Of a stretch of DNA of 64,000 nt, positions 11,501 to 23,945 are shown in pieces; the first letter of the stretch is position 1; each line of letters opens with the position of its first letter. The position numbers and the translations under genes were made by a program. Source of the DNA: Prescottella equi (GTDB lineage: Bacteria; Actinomycetota; Actinomycetes; Mycobacteriales; Mycobacteriaceae); contig NZ_JAIVAH010000013.1 in assembly GCF_020171745.1 (NCBI RefSeq), positions 124,001 through 188,000 on the forward strand. The letters run 5' to 3'. The notes below the pieces were generated by a model, which saw only the letters and a program-made list of their open reading frames with translations, did not search any database and was not told the DNA's origin.

Positions 11501-14500
11501 TCCGAGGTCGAATTCGATGCGGCCACAGCCAAGTTCGATCTGCAGGTGACGATCCTCGAGTCCGCCGACGCCGGCTACTCGGTGGCACTGACGTATGCCA
11601 CCGATCTGTTCGACGCGTCGACGATGGTGACCTTCGGGAGCCGGTTCGATCAGGTGCTGGGTGCAGTCGTCGACGCCCCGTCGTCGACCGTGGGCGATAT
11701 CGAACTGCTCGAGCCCGCGGAGCGCTCGCTGGTGGTGGGGGAGTGGAACGCCACCGATCACCCGGTTCCGGATGCGACGTTGGTGGATCTGTTCGAGGCG
11801 CAGGTGGCGCGGACGCCGGACGCTGTTGCGGTGGTGTTCGAGGGCGAGTCGTTGACATACGGCGAGTTCGCGGCGCGGGTTCATCGGACGGCGAGGTTCC
11901 TGATCGCGGAGGGTGTCGGTCCGGACTCGTTGGTGGGTCTGGGGATGCGGCGATCACTGGATCTGTTGGTGGGCATGTATGCGGTGCTGACCGCGGGTGC
12001 CGGGTATGTGCCGGTGGATCCGGATCAGCCGGCGGAGCGTAACGGGTACATCCTGGACACGGCTGTTCCGGCGTTGGTGTTGTCGACGTCGCGAGACGGT
12101 TTCGAGGTCGCGGGGGAGAGGTCTGTCTCCGTCGTGCTTCTCGACGAGACGGATGTGTCCGGGTTCTCGGATGCTTCGCTGTCGGATGCGGATCGGGTTG
12201 CCCCGCTGCGTGGTTCGAACACCGCGTATGTGATTTTCACGTCGGGTTCGACGGGTCGTCCGAAGGGTGTGGCGGTCGAGCATGCGGCGATTGTGAATCG
12301 TCTGGTGTGGATGCAGGCCGAGTACGGCCTGGGTTCGGCGGACACGGTTCTGCAGAAGACGCCGTTCACGTTCGATGTGTCGGTGTGGGAGTTCTTCTGG
12401 CCGTTGCAGGTGGGTGCGCGGTTGGTGATCGCCGCCCCGGATGGTCATCGGGATCCGGCGTATTTGGCGCGGGTGATGGTCGAGCGCGGCGTCACCGTGG
12501 CGCATTTCGTGCCGTCGATGCTGGCGGTGTTCGTGGCGGAGCCTGCTGTTGCCGAGGTGGATTCGCTTCGTCTGGTGTTCGCGTCGGGCGAGGCGTTGCC
12601 GGCACAGACGGCTGCGCGGCTGCGTGACGTGGTGCCGGGTGCGGCGCTGCACAACCTGTACGGCCCGACCGAGGCTGCGGTGGATGTGACGTTCCACGAG
12701 GTCACCGCGGATGATGTGGCGTCGGTGTCGATCGGTGCGCCGGTGTGGAACACGCAGCTGTTCGTGCTCGATGGGCGTCTCAACCCGGTACCGGTGGGTG
12801 TTCCGGGTGAGTTGTATCTGGCTGGCGTCCAGCTGGCGCGCGGCTATGTGGGCCGCAGTGATCTGACGGCGGATCGTTTCGTGGCGAACCCGTTCTCCGA
12901 TGGCGGGGAGCGGATGTATCGCACGGGCGACCTGGTGACGTGGACGGCGGGCGGCGAGCTCGACTACATCGGTCGCACGGACTTCCAGGTGAAGTTGCGT
13001 GGTCTGCGGATCGAGCTGGGCGAGATCGAGACCGCGCTGTTGGCGCAGGAGTCGATCGCGCAGTCGGTTGTCCTGGTGAAGTCGGATCAGCTGGTCGCGT
13101 ACGTGGTGCCGGCGGCCGGCGCGACGGTCGACGAGGCCGCGGTGAAGGCAGACGTGGCCAAGAGCCTGGCGTCGTACATGGTTCCGCAGACCTTCGTCGT
13201 GCTGGATGCGTTCCCGTTGAATGCGTCGGGCAAGTTGGATCGGAAGGCGTTGCCGGAGCCGGTGTTCGAGGTCCGTGAGTTCCGGGCGCCGACGACACCG
13301 ATGCAGGAGATCGTCGCGGGTGTGTTCGCCAATGTGCTCGGTGTGGATCGGGTTGGTCTGGACGACGACTTCTTTGCCCTGGGTGGCAACTCGCTGGTGG
13401 CGACGCAGGTCGTGGCCCGGTTGGGCGTCGCGTTCGACACGACGGTTCCGGTGCGGGTGCTGTTCGAGGCGTCGACCGTCGACGCGCTGGCGTCGGCGTT
13501 GCAGTCGCTCGCGGGTGCGGGTGCCCGTAAGGCGCTGGCGGCCGGGGCGCGTCCGGACCGGGTGCCGTTGTCCCTTGCGCAGCAGCGCATGTGGTTCCTC
13601 AACCGTTTCGAGCCGGACTCGGCGGTGAACAACATTCCCCTCGCGATCCGGCTCAGCGGCGCGCTGGACACCGAGGCCCTGCGTGCGGCGGTGCAGGACG
13701 TCCTCGCGCGGCACGAGTCGCTGCGGACGGTGTTCCCCGACACGAACGGTGTGGGCCACCAGTTGATCCGGTCCACCGATGCGGTGGACTTCGGACTCGA
13801 GATCGAACCGGTCACCGACGATGCGCTCGTCGGGCGGATCGAGGAATGGGCGCTCGCAGGCTTCGACCTGACTGTCGAACTCCCCGTACGGGCCCGGGTG
13901 TTCGCGCTGTCGCCGACCGATCACGTTCTGGTCCTGGTGCTGCATCACATCGCGGCCGACGGTTTCTCGATGGGCCCGCTGACCCGCGACGTGATGCTCG
14001 CCTATGCGGCCCGCTCGGCCGGCGAGGTTCCGGGCTGGGCGCCGCTGGACGTCCAATACGCCGACTACGCGCTGTGGCAGCGTGAGGTCCTCGGCAGCGA
14101 GGACGAGCCCGAGTCGCTGATCGCGCAGCAGGTCTCGTACTGGACCGGGCAGCTCGCCGACCTGCCCGAGCAGCTGGATCTGCCGTCGGACCGGCTCCGG
14201 CCGGCCGTGGCCTCCAACAGTGGTGCCACGCACAGGTTCTCGATCGGTGCCGAGCTACAGGACGGCATCGACAACGTCGCTCGAGTGCACGGTGCGACGC
14301 CGTTCATGGTGGTCCATGCGGCGCTGGCGGTGCTGCTCGCACGGCTGAGCGGCACCTCCGACATCGCGATCGGCACCCCGGTCGCGGGCCGCGGCGAGGC
14401 CGCCCTCGACGACGTCGTCGGCATGTTCGTCAACACCCTGGTCCTGCGGACCGAGGTCGACGGCGGACGGTCCTTCGCCGACCTCCTCGCTCAGGTCCGG

Positions 14501-17500
14501 TCCACCGACCTGGCCGCGTTCGAGCACGCGGACCTGCCGTTCGAGCGTCTGGTCGAGATCCTCGACCCGGCGCGCTCGCAGGCCCGGCACCCGCTGTTCC
14601 AGGTGGCGTTGGCCTTCCAGAGCGGGATCGCCCAGCAGTCCCTCGAACTGCCCGGGCTCACGGTGTCGGGAGTCGACTTCGACATCGCACTCGCGAAGTT
14701 CGATCTGCAGGTGACGGTCGCCGAGCGTCTGGTCGAGATGACCTATGCCACCGATCTGTTCGACGAGGCCACGATCCGGGATCTCGGCGACAGGTTCGTC
14801 CGGGTCCTCGAATCGGTGGTGGCGGACGATTCCGCGGCCGTCGGCGACGCCGTCCTGCTCTCCGCGTCCGAACTCGGCACCCTCACCGGTGTCGAGGGGC
14901 CCGGGGTCACCCGCGTCGAGACGCTCACCGCGATCCTCGGACGCCACGTGACGACGAATCCGGCCGCGCCCGCTCTGAGTTGCGGCGCTACGACGCTCAC
15001 CTACCGCGACCTCGACGAGCGGTCGAGTGTGCTTGCCCGTGAACTGATCGCACGCGGGCTCGGCCCGGAGAGCGTTGTCGCGCTGTCGTTCCCGCGTTCC
15101 TGGGAGATGGTGCTGTGCGTGTGGGCGGTCGCGAAGACCGGCGCAGCGTTCGTCCCGGTGGACCCGACGTACCCCGGCGATCGCATCGAGCACATGGTGA
15201 CCGATTCCGCTGCCGTGCTGGGCATCGCGGCCGCCGACGCGATCGACAGCCTGCCGGGCGCCGTCTCGTGGTGGTCGTTGGGTGATCTCGAACGCGCGGC
15301 AGCCGACGCGGGACACCCGGTGACGCCCGTCGGCGACGCCGACCGGACACGTACGCTGCTGCTGGACCACGCCGCCTACGTGATCTACACGTCCGGATCG
15401 ACGGGCAAGCCGAAGGGCGTCGTCGTGACCCACCGCGGACTGTCCGGACTGGTGGACCAGTCGGTCGAGCTGTACGACGTGGACGCGACCGACCGCGTGC
15501 TGCACATCTGCTCGCCGAGCTTCGACCCGTCGGTGTTCGAATGGGCGCTGGCCGCCGCGGCCGGCGCGGAGCTCGTGGTGGTGCCTCCGTCGATCATCGG
15601 CGGCGAGGAATTGCACGCGCTGCTGGCGCAGCGCCGCGTGACCGTCTCGATCATCACCCCGGCCGTGCTGGGATCGATGGATCCCACCGGTCTCGACGAC
15701 CTGCGACTGCTGTCGGTCGGCGGCGATGCGTCGACCACGGAACTGGTGGGACGCTGGGCGCCCGACCGGCAGTTCTTCAACGCCTACGGCCCCACCGAGA
15801 CCACGATCGTGTCGACCCGCGGTGAACTGTTCGCGGGCAAGCCGATCACCGTCGGCGCGCCGGTCGCCGGCGTCGGGGCGCTGATCCTCGACACCCGGCT
15901 GCGGCCCGTTCCGGTGGGCGTCGCGGGTGAGCTGTATCTGTCGGGCGGCGCGCTTGCACGGGGCTACCACGGCCGCGCCGGACTCACTTCGGACCGGTTC
16001 GTCGCGAACCCGTTCGGGGCACCCGGGCAGCGGATGTACCGCACCGGGGATGTCGTGCGGTGGACGGTCTCGGCGAGCGGAGCGACGGGGGGTGTGACCG
16101 ACCTGTCGATCGAGTACGTCGGACGCTCCGACTTCCAGGTCAAGGTGCGGGGCTTCCGCATCGAACTCGGCGAGATCGATTCGGCGCTCACCGATTGCCG
16201 TGGAGTGTCGTTCGCGACCACGATCGGTCACCGGATGCCGTCCGGCCAGACAGCACTCGTCTCGTACGTCCTTGCCGACGACGGCGTGGACGCGGCCACC
16301 ATGATGCGACACGTCGAATCGCTGTTGCCGTCGTACATGGTTCCGGCGTCCATCGTGGTCCTCGACGAGATTCCACTGACGGCGGTCGGCAAGCTGGATC
16401 GTCAGGCCCTGCCCGAGCCGGTCTTCGAGAATCGAGTGTTCCGCGCGCCGGTCACCGCGACGGAACTGCTCGTCGCCGAGGTGTTCGCCGAGGTGCTCGG
16501 TGTCGATCAGGTGGGACTCGACGACGACTTCTTCGACCTCGGTGGAAACTCGCTCGTCGCCACACAGGTGGTGGCCAGGCTCGGTGCCGCCCTCGGCGCC
16601 CGCGTCCCGGTGCGCGACCTGTTCGACAGTTCCACCGTGGAAAGTCTTGCCGCGCAACTTCATACGGAGGTCGATGGCGGCCGCGCCACGCTCGTGGCGA
16701 CGCCGCGGGACGAACGGGTCCCGCTGTCACTCGCGCAGCGGCGCATGTGGTTCCTCAACCGGCTCGAACCCGAGTCGGCCGTCAACAACATCCCGATCGC
16801 GGTGCGCCTGTCGGGGCGGCTCGACGTGGAGGCGCTTCGTCTGGCCGTCGGGGACGTCGTCGGGCGACACGAGTCGCTGCGCACTCGGTATCCGGAAGTC
16901 GACGGAGTCGGCTACCAGTCGGTGCTCCCCGTCGACGCTGCGCTGTCCGGGTGGGATTTCGGTCCCGAGCGGGTGAACGCCGAGGAACTGAGTGCGCGAC
17001 TGTCGGCGCTCGCCTTCACACGATTCGACGTCACGACCGAGGTCCCGCTGCGGATTCGTCTGTTCCAGGTGGTCGAAGCGGACGCGCAGGTCGAGGGCGG
17101 ATCCGAGTACGTCCTCGCCCTGGTGGTGCACCACATCTCGTCCGACGGTGTCTCGGTGGGGCCACTGATCCGGGACGTCATGACCGCATATGTCGCCCGC
17201 TGCGCCGGCGCGGCTCCCGGTTGGGCGCCGTTGGACGTTCAGTATGCGGACTATGCCGTGTGGCAACGGGAAACTCTGGGATCCGAAGACGATACCGAAT
17301 CCCTTGTCTCGCAGCAGATCGCGTTCTGGCGCGACCAGCTGGCCGGTGTGCCCGACCAGCTGGATCTGCCGACCGATCGTCCGCGCCCGGCGGAGCAGTC
17401 GTATGCCGGCTCGACGGTCGGCGCCGGGGTGGACGCGCAGACACACCGCCGGCTCGTCGAACTGGCCCGGGAGCACGGCGCCACGTCGTTCATGGTGATG

Positions 17501-20500
17501 CATGCGGCCCTCGCGGTTCTCCTTGCCCGCCTCTCCCGCTCGGGAGACATCGTCGTCGGCACGCCCATCGCGGGGCGCGGTGAGGCCGCGCTCGACGACC
17601 TGGTCGGAATGTTCGTCAACACCCTCGCACTGCGGGTCGGGGTGGATCTCGCGGAACCGTTCGCGGACCTGCTGGACCGTGTCCGGGGCGCGGACCTGGA
17701 CGCCTTCGCCAACGACGACGTGCCGTTCGAGCGTCTCGTGGAGGTTCTCAACCCGGTGCGGTCGAGGGCCAGGCACCCGCTGTTCCAGGTCGGATTCTCG
17801 TTCCAGAACATGAAGACCGGAGCACTCGAGCTTCCGGACCTCGAGGTCGCCCCGATCGACACCCCGTTCGAGATCGCCAAGTTCGACCTCCACGTGACGG
17901 TCGTCGACGACGTCGACACCGACGGCAACCCGGCCGACTTCACCGTGAACTTCACCTATGCCACGGACCTGTTCACCGAAGACACCGTTCGGCGGTTCGC
18001 CCGGATGTACACGCGGATCCTGCGTGCCGTCGTGGTGAATCCGGCCCTCCCGGTCGGTGATCTCGACATGATCGACTCCGGTGAGCGCGAGCGTGTGCTC
18101 ACCGAATGGAACGACACCGCGCACACGATCGAGCGGACGGGGACGCTCGTCGACCTGTTCGATGCGCAGGTGGCGATTGCACCCGATGCGCCCGCGCTGG
18201 TCGCGGACGGTGGGAACCTGACCTATCGGGAGCTCGACGATCGTGTCAACCGTCTCGCACGCCGGCTGATCGAGCTCGGCGTGGGGCCGGAGTCGCTCGT
18301 CGCGCTGGCGATGCGCCGATCCGTGGAACTGATCGTCGGCATGTACGCCGTCGCGAAGGCCGGTGGCGCGTACGTGCCGATCGATCCGGACCACCCCGCC
18401 GACCGCACCGACTACATCCTCGAGGCGGCGCAGCCGACCTGCGTGCTGTCCACCGAGCGGGACGGTTTCTCGGTCGCCGCCGCTGTTCCGGTGCTGCACG
18501 TCGACACCTTCGACGGCGCGCGGTTCGCAGCCGGTCCGATCGCGGATCGCGAGCGCACGGCACCCCTGCGGGAAGCGAACACCGCGTACGTGATCTTCAC
18601 GTCGGGTTCGACGGGCCGGCCGAAGGGCGTGGCGGTCAGCCACACGGCCGTCGTCAACCAGCTCGAGTGGAAGCGCGCCGAGTACGGACTCGATGCCTCG
18701 GACGCGGCGCTCCTGAAGACGGCCGCCACGTTCGACCTGTCCGTCTGGGAGTTCTGGTCCGCGCTGACCTCGGGCGGACGCCTCGTCGTCGCATCGGCGG
18801 ACGGCCATCGGGATCCGGCCTACCTCAACACGCTGATGCGTCGTGAGGGCGTGACGACCCTGCACGCCGTCCCGTCGATGCTGCAGGCGCTGCTCGTCGA
18901 GTCCGGGGACAGGCTTCCCGGCTCGCTGCGCCGCATCCTCACGATCGGCGAGGTGCTCCCGGTGGACACCGCGGCGCGGATCGTCTCCGGGACAGCAGAA
19001 CTCGTCAACCTCTACGGGCCCACGGAGGCGGCGGTGTCGGTGACGGCGCAGCGCGTCGCCGGTGTCGACGGTGCCGCGGTACCGATCGGCGGCCCCGAGT
19101 GGAACACCCGGCTCCTCGTCCTCGACGACCGGTTGCGTCCGGTGCCGGTCGGCGTGCCCGGGGAGTTGTATCTCGCCGGCTCGCAGCTGGCCCGCGGCTA
19201 CTTCGGACGTCCGGCGCTCACCGCGGACCGGTTCGTGGCCGACCCGTTCGGGCGCGCGGGGGAGCGGATGTACCGCACCGGCGACATCGCGTCCTGGCGG
19301 CCCGACGGCACCCTCGACTACGTCGGGCGCGCCGACTTCCAGGTCAAGGTGCGCGGCTTCCGCATCGAGCTAGGGGAGATCGAAGCCGCGTTGCGAGCGC
19401 TCGACACGGTCGCGGAAGCTGTGGTCACGGTGTGGAGCGACGAGAGGGTGGGCGATCGACTCGTGGCCTACGTCGTGCCGGACGCTGTCTCGGAGTTCGA
19501 CGCGACCGGCATCGAACTCGCTCTCTCCCAGTCGATTCCGTCCTACATGGTGCCGTCGGCCTTCGTCGAGCTCGATGCCTTGCCGCTCAACGTGAACGGG
19601 AAGGTGGACCGCAGGGCACTACCCGATCCGGTGATCGGCGTCCGGGATTTCCGGGAACCCACCACTGCGATCGAACAGGTCGTCGCCGAGGTTTTCGGTG
19701 ACCTGCTGGGCATCGAGCGAGTGGGCCTGGACGACGACTTCTTCGAACTGGGCGGAAACTCGCTGATCGCGACACAGGCCGTGGCACGGATCGGCGCAGC
19801 GGTCGACCTCGATGTTCCGGTGCGGTTGGTGTTCGGGGACTCGACCGTCGCGGCACTCGCCGCGGGCGTGGAGAAGCTCGGCGGGGGTGGACGCCGCATG
19901 GCGCTGGTCGCCCGTGAGCGTCCGGAACGAATCCCGCTGTCCCTTGCGCAACAACGGATGTGGTTCCTCAACCGGTACGACCCGGAGTCTTCGGCGTACC
20001 ACATCCCCATGCTCCTCAGGCTCACCGGCGCGCTCGACGTCGAGGCGTTGCAGGCCGCAATCGAGGACGTCGTGGACCGGCACGAGGTCCTGCGCACCGT
20101 GTACCCGGAGATCGACGGCACCTGCTACCAGCTGGTCCTGGACGGCGGAGCCCCGGACCTGACACCGGTGGACGTCCCCGAGCACGAACTGCTCGGCCGA
20201 CTCGCCGACCTGGTGCACGCGTCGTTCGATGTGACGGCCCAGGTTCCGCTACGGGGAAGCCTGCTCCGGGTCGGCCCGGACGACTTCGTCCTCGCGGTCG
20301 TCGTGCACCACATCGCGGCCGACGGGTTCTCGACGCGACCGCTCGCACGCGACGTCATGTTCGCGTACGCGGCCCGGACTGCAGGCCGCGCTCCCGCGTG
20401 GCAGCCGCTGCAGGTCCAGTTCTCCGATTTTGCGATGTGGCAGAGGGAACTCCTCGGCTCGGAGGACGACCCGGACAGCCTGGTGTCCAAGCAGATCGAA

Positions 20501-23500
20501 TACTGGCGAGATGCGCTCGACGGACTGCCCGACGTGCTCGACCTTCCGGTGGATCGCCCTCGCCCGGCGGTGTCGTCGGGTCGAGGCGGCGCCCACACCG
20601 TTCGGATCGATGCCGATCTGCATACGGGAATCGAGGCGTTGGCGCGGGCGCACCGGGCAACCCCGTTCATGGTCGTGCATGCAGCCCTGGCCGTGTTGAT
20701 GTCCCGGTACAGCGGCAACTCCGACATCGCCGTGGGAACCCCGACGGCCGGTCGCGGCGAGGCAGTTCTCGACGATCTGATCGGTATGTTCGTCGGAACC
20801 TTGGTGCTGCGCACACGGATCGACGACGAGTGGGCGTTCGCCGAGATGATCGCGCACGCTCGGGAAACCGACCTCGCCGCGTTCGACAACGCCGATCTGC
20901 CGTTCGAACGCCTCGTCGAGGTGGTCGATCCCGTTCGTTCACAGTCGTACTCGCCGCTCTTCCAGGTGAGTCTGGCGTTCCAGAACCTCGGACGCACCGA
21001 GTTCTCGCTCGGAGACCTGCACATCTCCACTGTCGATGCGTCGTCCGCCACAACGCAGTTCGATCTCGACTTCGCGTGTGCCGACAATCGGGACAGCAAT
21101 GGCCGTCCGGCCGGAATCGACGTCCACCTGACCTATTCGACGGACATCTTCGACGACGCCACTGCACATCGGCTCGTCGACGGGTTGGTGCGGATCCTGC
21201 ACCAGGTGGTTGCCGCGCCCGACACCCGGATCGGTCTGCTCGACGTCGCGGATCCCACGGAGCACCGCGAGCTGGTCGGAGGATCGAATTCCACTGCGCG
21301 CGTCGTGGTGCCGGAGACGCTGGCCGATCTCGTCGACTCCAGTGTCCGGGTGCGGCCGGACGCCGCGGCGGTGTCGTTCGAGCGCGTCACGCTCACCTAC
21401 CGGGAGTTCGACGCCCGCGTCAATCGGCTGGCTCGTCACCTGATCGCGCACGGCGTCGGTCCCGAGGCCCTCGTCGGGCTTGCCCTCGACCGGTCGCTCG
21501 ACATGCTCGTGGCGATGTACGCGATCGTGAAGGCCGGCGGAGCGTACGTGCCGATCGATCCGGAGCATCCGGGTGAGCGAATCCGGTACGTCCTCGACGT
21601 CGCGGCGCCGGAGCTGGTGCTGACGACGTCGGCCCGGGCGCGGGTGCTCCCGGAGGGGGTGCGCCGGTTCGAGGTGGACGCGCTGGATCTGTCGGCGTAC
21701 GACGACACCCCCGTCACGGATTCCGAACGACTGCTTCCCCTACGACCCTCCAACACCGCGTACGTGATCTTCACGTCGGGTTCGACGGGACGCCCGAAGG
21801 GCGTGTCCGTCAGCCACGGGGCGATCGTCAATCAGTTGCGCTGGCTGGCAGACGAATACGACATCACTGCCGACGACCGCATCATGCAGCGCGCACCGTT
21901 CACCTTCGACGTGTCGGTGTGGGAGTGTTTCCTGCCGCTGGCCGTCGGTGCCCTGCTCGTGATTACCCGTGCCGGCGGTCATCGGGAGCTCGACTATCTG
22001 GCATCGGTGATGCGCGACAACCGGATCACGGTCGCCGAGTTCGTGCCTTCGGTGCTCGCGACGCTCCTTGCGGAGGGGGAGGGCGACGCCCTGAGTACTC
22101 TCCGGCATCTGTTCGCCGGAGGTGAGGAGCTGACGGCGGAGCTCGCCGAGGAACTGGGCGAATTCTGCGTCGGTACGCTGCACAACACGTACGGCCCGAC
22201 CGAAGCCGCGATCACGACGACGTTCCACGAACTCGCCGGTCCTTCCGCGGCACATGTTCCGATCGGGCGGCCGGTGTGGAACACCCGCGCGTACGTGCTC
22301 GACGACCGGCTTCGTCAGGTCCCCGTCGGCGTCGCCGGGGAGCTCTATCTCGCGGGCGACCAGCTGGCGCGCGGCTACCACGGCCGAGTGGATCTGTCCG
22401 CCGACCGGTTCGTCGCGAGCCCTCACGACGTCGGCGGACGGATGTATCGCACCGGAGACCTCGTGCGGTGGGACAACAACGGAGAACTGGTGTATCTCGG
22501 CCGCACCGATTTCCAGGTGAAGATTCGCGGCCTGCGAATCGAGCTGGGGGAGATCGAGGCGGTGATCCTCGCTCAGGAGTCCATCGCGCAGGCGGCGGTC
22601 GAGGTCAGAAGCGACCGGCTGGTGGCCTACGTGGTGCCGGTTCGAGGCGAGGCGATCGACACGACGGCGTTGCGTGCCGCGACCGCCGACAACCTCGCGT
22701 CCTACATGGTGCCGACGGCCTTCGTCGTCCTGGACGAGTTCCCGCTGTCGGGTTCGGGCAAGCTCGACCGCAGGGCACTGCCCGAACCTGCCTTCGAGGC
22801 CCGCGAGTTCCGCGCCCCGGACACCGCGACCGAGATCGCGGTGGCCTCGGCCTTCGCCGCTGTGCTCGACGTCGATCGCGTGGGATTGGATGACGACTTC
22901 TTCTCGCTGGGTGGCAATTCGCTCGTCGCGGTGAAGGTGGTTTCAGCGCTGCGGGACGAGCACCGCATCGACGTCGCCCTGCAGTGGCTCTTCGTTGCGC
23001 CGACCGTCGAGGGCCTGGCCGCACGCATCGATCTCGAGAACGTGGGCAGCCCGGGGGACACCGCCTTCGGAGTCGTGGTTCCGCTGCGTGTCGCCGAGAA
23101 CGACGGTCCCGCCGGAGATGCGCCGGCTCCGCTGTGGTGCATCCACCCCGTCACGGGCCTCGCGTGGGGTTTCGCGGGGCTGGCCGGACACCTGGATCCG
23201 AACCGCCCGATCTACGGGCTGCAGTCGCCCGCCCTGAGCGGCGACAGCGACCTGCCTGCCACCATCGAGGACTGGGCGACCCGGTACATCGCCGAGATCC
23301 GACGGATTCAGCCGAGCGGCCCCTACCACCTCATCGGCTGGTCGATGGGTGGTTCGATCGCGCACGCCATGGCTCTGCAACTGTCCGCGGCCGGCGACGA
23401 GGTGGGCACCCTGGCGATGCTCGACAGCCACATCGCGGCCGACGATGCAGAGCAGAGCGCGGGGGAGGAAGCCTCATTGGCGGATCTGCTGGGCGGACTC

Positions 23501-23875
23501 GGTGCCGGCCTCGACGAGAATCCGTTGCTCGGCGAGCTCACCGTCGACGGTGCTGTCGAAGCACTGCAGGGCCTGGCCACACCGTTCGGTCAGTTCGACC
23601 GTGATCGAATCGCGGCACTGGTGTCCGGTGTCGTGCACGCGTCCGCCGTGACCGACGAGTACCGCCCGACGGAACGCTTCGTGGGTGACCTGCTCTACTT
23701 CAGCGCCGATCTGGACGGCACACGCGGCGTCGAGGCCTGGCGTGGTGTCGTCGCCGGTGACGTCGAACTCGTACCCGTTGCGGCAACGCACTGGGACATG
23801 ACGTCGGCCGAGGCACTTGGGACGATTGCGCCCGTTCTGTCCCGACACCTCGAGCGTCGAGACCGGGTGAGCTGA
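8504..23875 (+). CDS. Nonribosomal peptide synthetase, five modules with terminal thioesterase (A-T-C-A-T-C-A-T-C-A-T-C-A-T-TE)
   Basis: The protein has 5,123 residues. It opens with an unusual Arg-rich tail (12 Arg in residues 16-37) and then an A domain (about 40-530) without a preceding C domain. Carrier serines lie at residues 576, 1630, 2683, 3753 and 4806. C domains have HHxxxDG at about 760, 1814, 2876 and 3935. A domains carry (Y/F)TSGSTG(R/K)PKG loops near 190, 1243, 2292, 3363 and 4421. The second A domain reads D-V-W-H-F-S-L-V-D from Asp1291, the EntF-type serine code. The last carrier ([11 protein letters not shown], residues 4800-4870) differs from the others and feeds an alpha/beta-hydrolase thioesterase with GWSMGG (Ser4947) and a late His in ATHWDM, which should release the peptide. 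No epimerisation or methylation domain is visible. The first A domain probably pairs with the C domain ending the upstream protein; a loading role is the alternative. Confidence 0.96.
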   Translation: MSEQSRELHGSDGDERKRTRRPRPERRERPTRRSRPRSTTLPQLLAAAVERDPSATALVCADRSRTYADLDAWSSRLARVLIERGIGPGDSVAVAVPRSIESVSAVWGVAKSGAAYVPVDPNYPADRVEHMVTDSGVLVGLTTAESRDALADSVEWLVLDDDFERALADRSPEPISFADRTRTLADTDPAYVIYTSGSTGRPKGVVVTQAGLGDFCAEQVRRYGLTPQARTLHFASPSFDASVLELLLAVGAGSTMVIAPPTVYGGDDLAELIATHRVTHGFVTPAALASVDPAGLDTFLDVVVGGEACPPDLVARWATSGRRFFNGYGPTETTIMTAISDPLVPGEQITIGGPTQGMSLVVLDDRLRPTPVGVAGELYVSGPGVARGYHGRFALTAERFVASPFGDPGNRMYRTGDVVRWNANQQIEYVGRSDFQVKIRGFRIELGEIDAALGEHDDVDFAATVAHEATTGSKVLVSYVRPVAGRQIDVPALLEFVGRSLPRHMVPSTAMVLDTIPLTPVGKLDRQALPAPVFEAREFRAPVTPTEELVASVFADVLDVPQVGLDDDFFELGGNSLIATQVVSRLSAAVAAQIPVRAVFEASTVEALAAQVDAASGGDARTALTAGPRPERIPLALAQQRMWFLNRFEPDSTVDNIPVAIRLSGTLDVAALRAAVSDVVDRHESLRTVFPDIDGVGHQVIRESSEIGELLPVEDVSVDAILDRVGALVGAGFELSRDIPVRARLFAVSPTEHVLVFVVHHIAADGFSIGPLTRDVMLAYAARSAGTLPGWAPLDVQYPDYALWQRDVLGSEDDPQSVLAQQVAHWTATLAGLPDQLDLPADRPRPAVASNHGATHRFELGAELSTAIDELARQRGATPFMVVHAALSVLLARLSGTSDIAVGTPVAGRGEQVLDDMIGMFVNTLVLRSDVQPAATFDELLVQVRTSDLAAFGHADIPFERLVEILDPARSQARHPLFQVMLSFQNLGSADLVLGDLTVSEVEFDAATAKFDLQVTILESADAGYSVALTYATDLFDASTMVTFGSRFDQVLGAVVDAPSSTVGDIELLEPAERSLVVGEWNATDHPVPDATLVDLFEAQVARTPDAVAVVFEGESLTYGEFAARVHRTARFLIAEGVGPDSLVGLGMRRSLDLLVGMYAVLTAGAGYVPVDPDQPAERNGYILDTAVPALVLSTSRDGFEVAGERSVSVVLLDETDVSGFSDASLSDADRVAPLRGSNTAYVIFTSGSTGRPKGVAVEHAAIVNRLVWMQAEYGLGSADTVLQKTPFTFDVSVWEFFWPLQVGARLVIAAPDGHRDPAYLARVMVERGVTVAHFVPSMLAVFVAEPAVAEVDSLRLVFASGEALPAQTAARLRDVVPGAALHNLYGPTEAAVDVTFHEVTADDVASVSIGAPVWNTQLFVLDGRLNPVPVGVPGELYLAGVQLARGYVGRSDLTADRFVANPFSDGGERMYRTGDLVTWTAGGELDYIGRTDFQVKLRGLRIELGEIETALLAQESIAQSVVLVKSDQLVAYVVPAAGATVDEAAVKADVAKSLASYMVPQTFVVLDAFPLNASGKLDRKALPEPVFEVREFRAPTTPMQEIVAGVFANVLGVDRVGLDDDFFALGGNSLVATQVVARLGVAFDTTVPVRVLFEASTVDALASALQSLAGAGARKALAAGARPDRVPLSLAQQRMWFLNRFEPDSAVNNIPLAIRLSGALDTEALRAAVQDVLARHESLRTVFPDTNGVGHQLIRSTDAVDFGLEIEPVTDDALVGRIEEWALAGFDLTVELPVRARVFALSPTDHVLVLVLHHIAADGFSMGPLTRDVMLAYAARSAGEVPGWAPLDVQYADYALWQREVLGSEDEPESLIAQQVSYWTGQLADLPEQLDLPSDRLRPAVASNSGATHRFSIGAELQDGIDNVARVHGATPFMVVHAALAVLLARLSGTSDIAIGTPVAGRGEAALDDVVGMFVNTLVLRTEVDGGRSFADLLAQVRSTDLAAFEHADLPFERLVEILDPARSQARHPLFQVALAFQSGIAQQSLELPGLTVSGVDFDIALAKFDLQVTVAERLVEMTYATDLFDEATIRDLGDRFVRVLESVVADDSAAVGDAVLLSASELGTLTGVEGPGVTRVETLTAILGRHVTTNPAAPALSCGATTLTYRDLDERSSVLARELIARGLGPESVVALSFPRSWEMVLCVWAVAKTGAAFVPVDPTYPGDRIEHMVTDSAAVLGIAAADAIDSLPGAVSWWSLGDLERAAADAGHPVTPVGDADRTRTLLLDHAAYVIYTSGSTGKPKGVVVTHRGLSGLVDQSVELYDVDATDRVLHICSPSFDPSVFEWALAAAAGAELVVVPPSIIGGEELHALLAQRRVTVSIITPAVLGSMDPTGLDDLRLLSVGGDASTTELVGRWAPDRQFFNAYGPTETTIVSTRGELFAGKPITVGAPVAGVGALILDTRLRPVPVGVAGELYLSGGALARGYHGRAGLTSDRFVANPFGAPGQRMYRTGDVVRWTVSASGATGGVTDLSIEYVGRSDFQVKVRGFRIELGEIDSALTDCRGVSFATTIGHRMPSGQTALVSYVLADDGVDAATMMRHVESLLPSYMVPASIVVLDEIPLTAVGKLDRQALPEPVFENRVFRAPVTATELLVAEVFAEVLGVDQVGLDDDFFDLGGNSLVATQVVARLGAALGARVPVRDLFDSSTVESLAAQLHTEVDGGRATLVATPRDERVPLSLAQRRMWFLNRLEPESAVNNIPIAVRLSGRLDVEALRLAVGDVVGRHESLRTRYPEVDGVGYQSVLPVDAALSGWDFGPERVNAEELSARLSALAFTRFDVTTEVPLRIRLFQVVEADAQVEGGSEYVLALVVHHISSDGVSVGPLIRDVMTAYVARCAGAAPGWAPLDVQYADYAVWQRETLGSEDDTESLVSQQIAFWRDQLAGVPDQLDLPTDRPRPAEQSYAGSTVGAGVDAQTHRRLVELAREHGATSFMVMHAALAVLLARLSRSGDIVVGTPIAGRGEAALDDLVGMFVNTLALRVGVDLAEPFADLLDRVRGADLDAFANDDVPFERLVEVLNPVRSRARHPLFQVGFSFQNMKTGALELPDLEVAPIDTPFEIAKFDLHVTVVDDVDTDGNPADFTVNFTYATDLFTEDTVRRFARMYTRILRAVVVNPALPVGDLDMIDSGERERVLTEWNDTAHTIERTGTLVDLFDAQVAIAPDAPALVADGGNLTYRELDDRVNRLARRLIELGVGPESLVALAMRRSVELIVGMYAVAKAGGAYVPIDPDHPADRTDYILEAAQPTCVLSTERDGFSVAAAVPVLHVDTFDGARFAAGPIADRERTAPLREANTAYVIFTSGSTGRPKGVAVSHTAVVNQLEWKRAEYGLDASDAALLKTAATFDLSVWEFWSALTSGGRLVVASADGHRDPAYLNTLMRREGVTTLHAVPSMLQALLVESGDRLPGSLRRILTIGEVLPVDTAARIVSGTAELVNLYGPTEAAVSVTAQRVAGVDGAAVPIGGPEWNTRLLVLDDRLRPVPVGVPGELYLAGSQLARGYFGRPALTADRFVADPFGRAGERMYRTGDIASWRPDGTLDYVGRADFQVKVRGFRIELGEIEAALRALDTVAEAVVTVWSDERVGDRLVAYVVPDAVSEFDATGIELALSQSIPSYMVPSAFVELDALPLNVNGKVDRRALPDPVIGVRDFREPTTAIEQVVAEVFGDLLGIERVGLDDDFFELGGNSLIATQAVARIGAAVDLDVPVRLVFGDSTVAALAAGVEKLGGGGRRMALVARERPERIPLSLAQQRMWFLNRYDPESSAYHIPMLLRLTGALDVEALQAAIEDVVDRHEVLRTVYPEIDGTCYQLVLDGGAPDLTPVDVPEHELLGRLADLVHASFDVTAQVPLRGSLLRVGPDDFVLAVVVHHIAADGFSTRPLARDVMFAYAARTAGRAPAWQPLQVQFSDFAMWQRELLGSEDDPDSLVSKQIEYWRDALDGLPDVLDLPVDRPRPAVSSGRGGAHTVRIDADLHTGIEALARAHRATPFMVVHAALAVLMSRYSGNSDIAVGTPTAGRGEAVLDDLIGMFVGTLVLRTRIDDEWAFAEMIAHARETDLAAFDNADLPFERLVEVVDPVRSQSYSPLFQVSLAFQNLGRTEFSLGDLHISTVDASSATTQFDLDFACADNRDSNGRPAGIDVHLTYSTDIFDDATAHRLVDGLVRILHQVVAAPDTRIGLLDVADPTEHRELVGGSNSTARVVVPETLADLVDSSVRVRPDAAAVSFERVTLTYREFDARVNRLARHLIAHGVGPEALVGLALDRSLDMLVAMYAIVKAGGAYVPIDPEHPGERIRYVLDVAAPELVLTTSARARVLPEGVRRFEVDALDLSAYDDTPVTDSERLLPLRPSNTAYVIFTSGSTGRPKGVSVSHGAIVNQLRWLADEYDITADDRIMQRAPFTFDVSVWECFLPLAVGALLVITRAGGHRELDYLASVMRDNRITVAEFVPSVLATLLAEGEGDALSTLRHLFAGGEELTAELAEELGEFCVGTLHNTYGPTEAAITTTFHELAGPSAAHVPIGRPVWNTRAYVLDDRLRQVPVGVAGELYLAGDQLARGYHGRVDLSADRFVASPHDVGGRMYRTGDLVRWDNNGELVYLGRTDFQVKIRGLRIELGEIEAVILAQESIAQAAVEVRSDRLVAYVVPVRGEAIDTTALRAATADNLASYMVPTAFVVLDEFPLSGSGKLDRRALPEPAFEAREFRAPDTATEIAVASAFAAVLDVDRVGLDDDFFSLGGNSLVAVKVVSALRDEHRIDVALQWLFVAPTVEGLAARIDLENVGSPGDTAFGVVVPLRVAENDGPAGDAPAPLWCIHPVTGLAWGFAGLAGHLDPNRPIYGLQSPALSGDSDLPATIEDWATRYIAEIRRIQPSGPYHLIGWSMGGSIAHAMALQLSAAGDEVGTLAMLDSHIAADDAEQSAGEEASLADLLGGLGAGLDENPLLGELTVDGAVEALQGLATPFGQFDRDRIAALVSGVVHASAVTDEYRPTERFVGDLLYFSADLDGTRGVEAWRGVVAGDVELVPVAATHWDMTSAEALGTIAPVLSRHLERRDRVS
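16061..16091 (+). repeat. 31-base motif inserted in the third A domain of the second synthetase (copy 2)
   Basis: This is the same motif as at 5507-5537 with three mismatches. It encodes [10 protein letters not shown] and lengthens the same A7-A8 loop. The two host A domains belong to different sequence groups (FTSGSTG versus YTSGSTG type), so simple module duplication does not obviously explain the shared insertion. Confidence 0.6.
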
Positions 23876-23883
23876 GCGCGTGA

Positions 23884-23920
23884 GAAGGGGACGGGACCTC
23901 GGTGAGGTCCCGTCCCCTTC
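23884..23920. terminator. Bidirectional terminator hairpin between the NRPS and the lipase gene
   Basis: A perfect 16-bp inverted repeat (GAAGGGGACGGGACCT with its complement at 23905-23920) encloses a five-base loop. It begins nine bases after the NRPS stop and ends 25 bases before the stop of the convergent lipase gene. The right arm is followed by TTCG rather than a T-run, which is common in high-GC actinobacteria. Confidence 0.85.
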
Positions 23921-23945
23921 TTCGTCGAGGCCGACGGTCACACGA

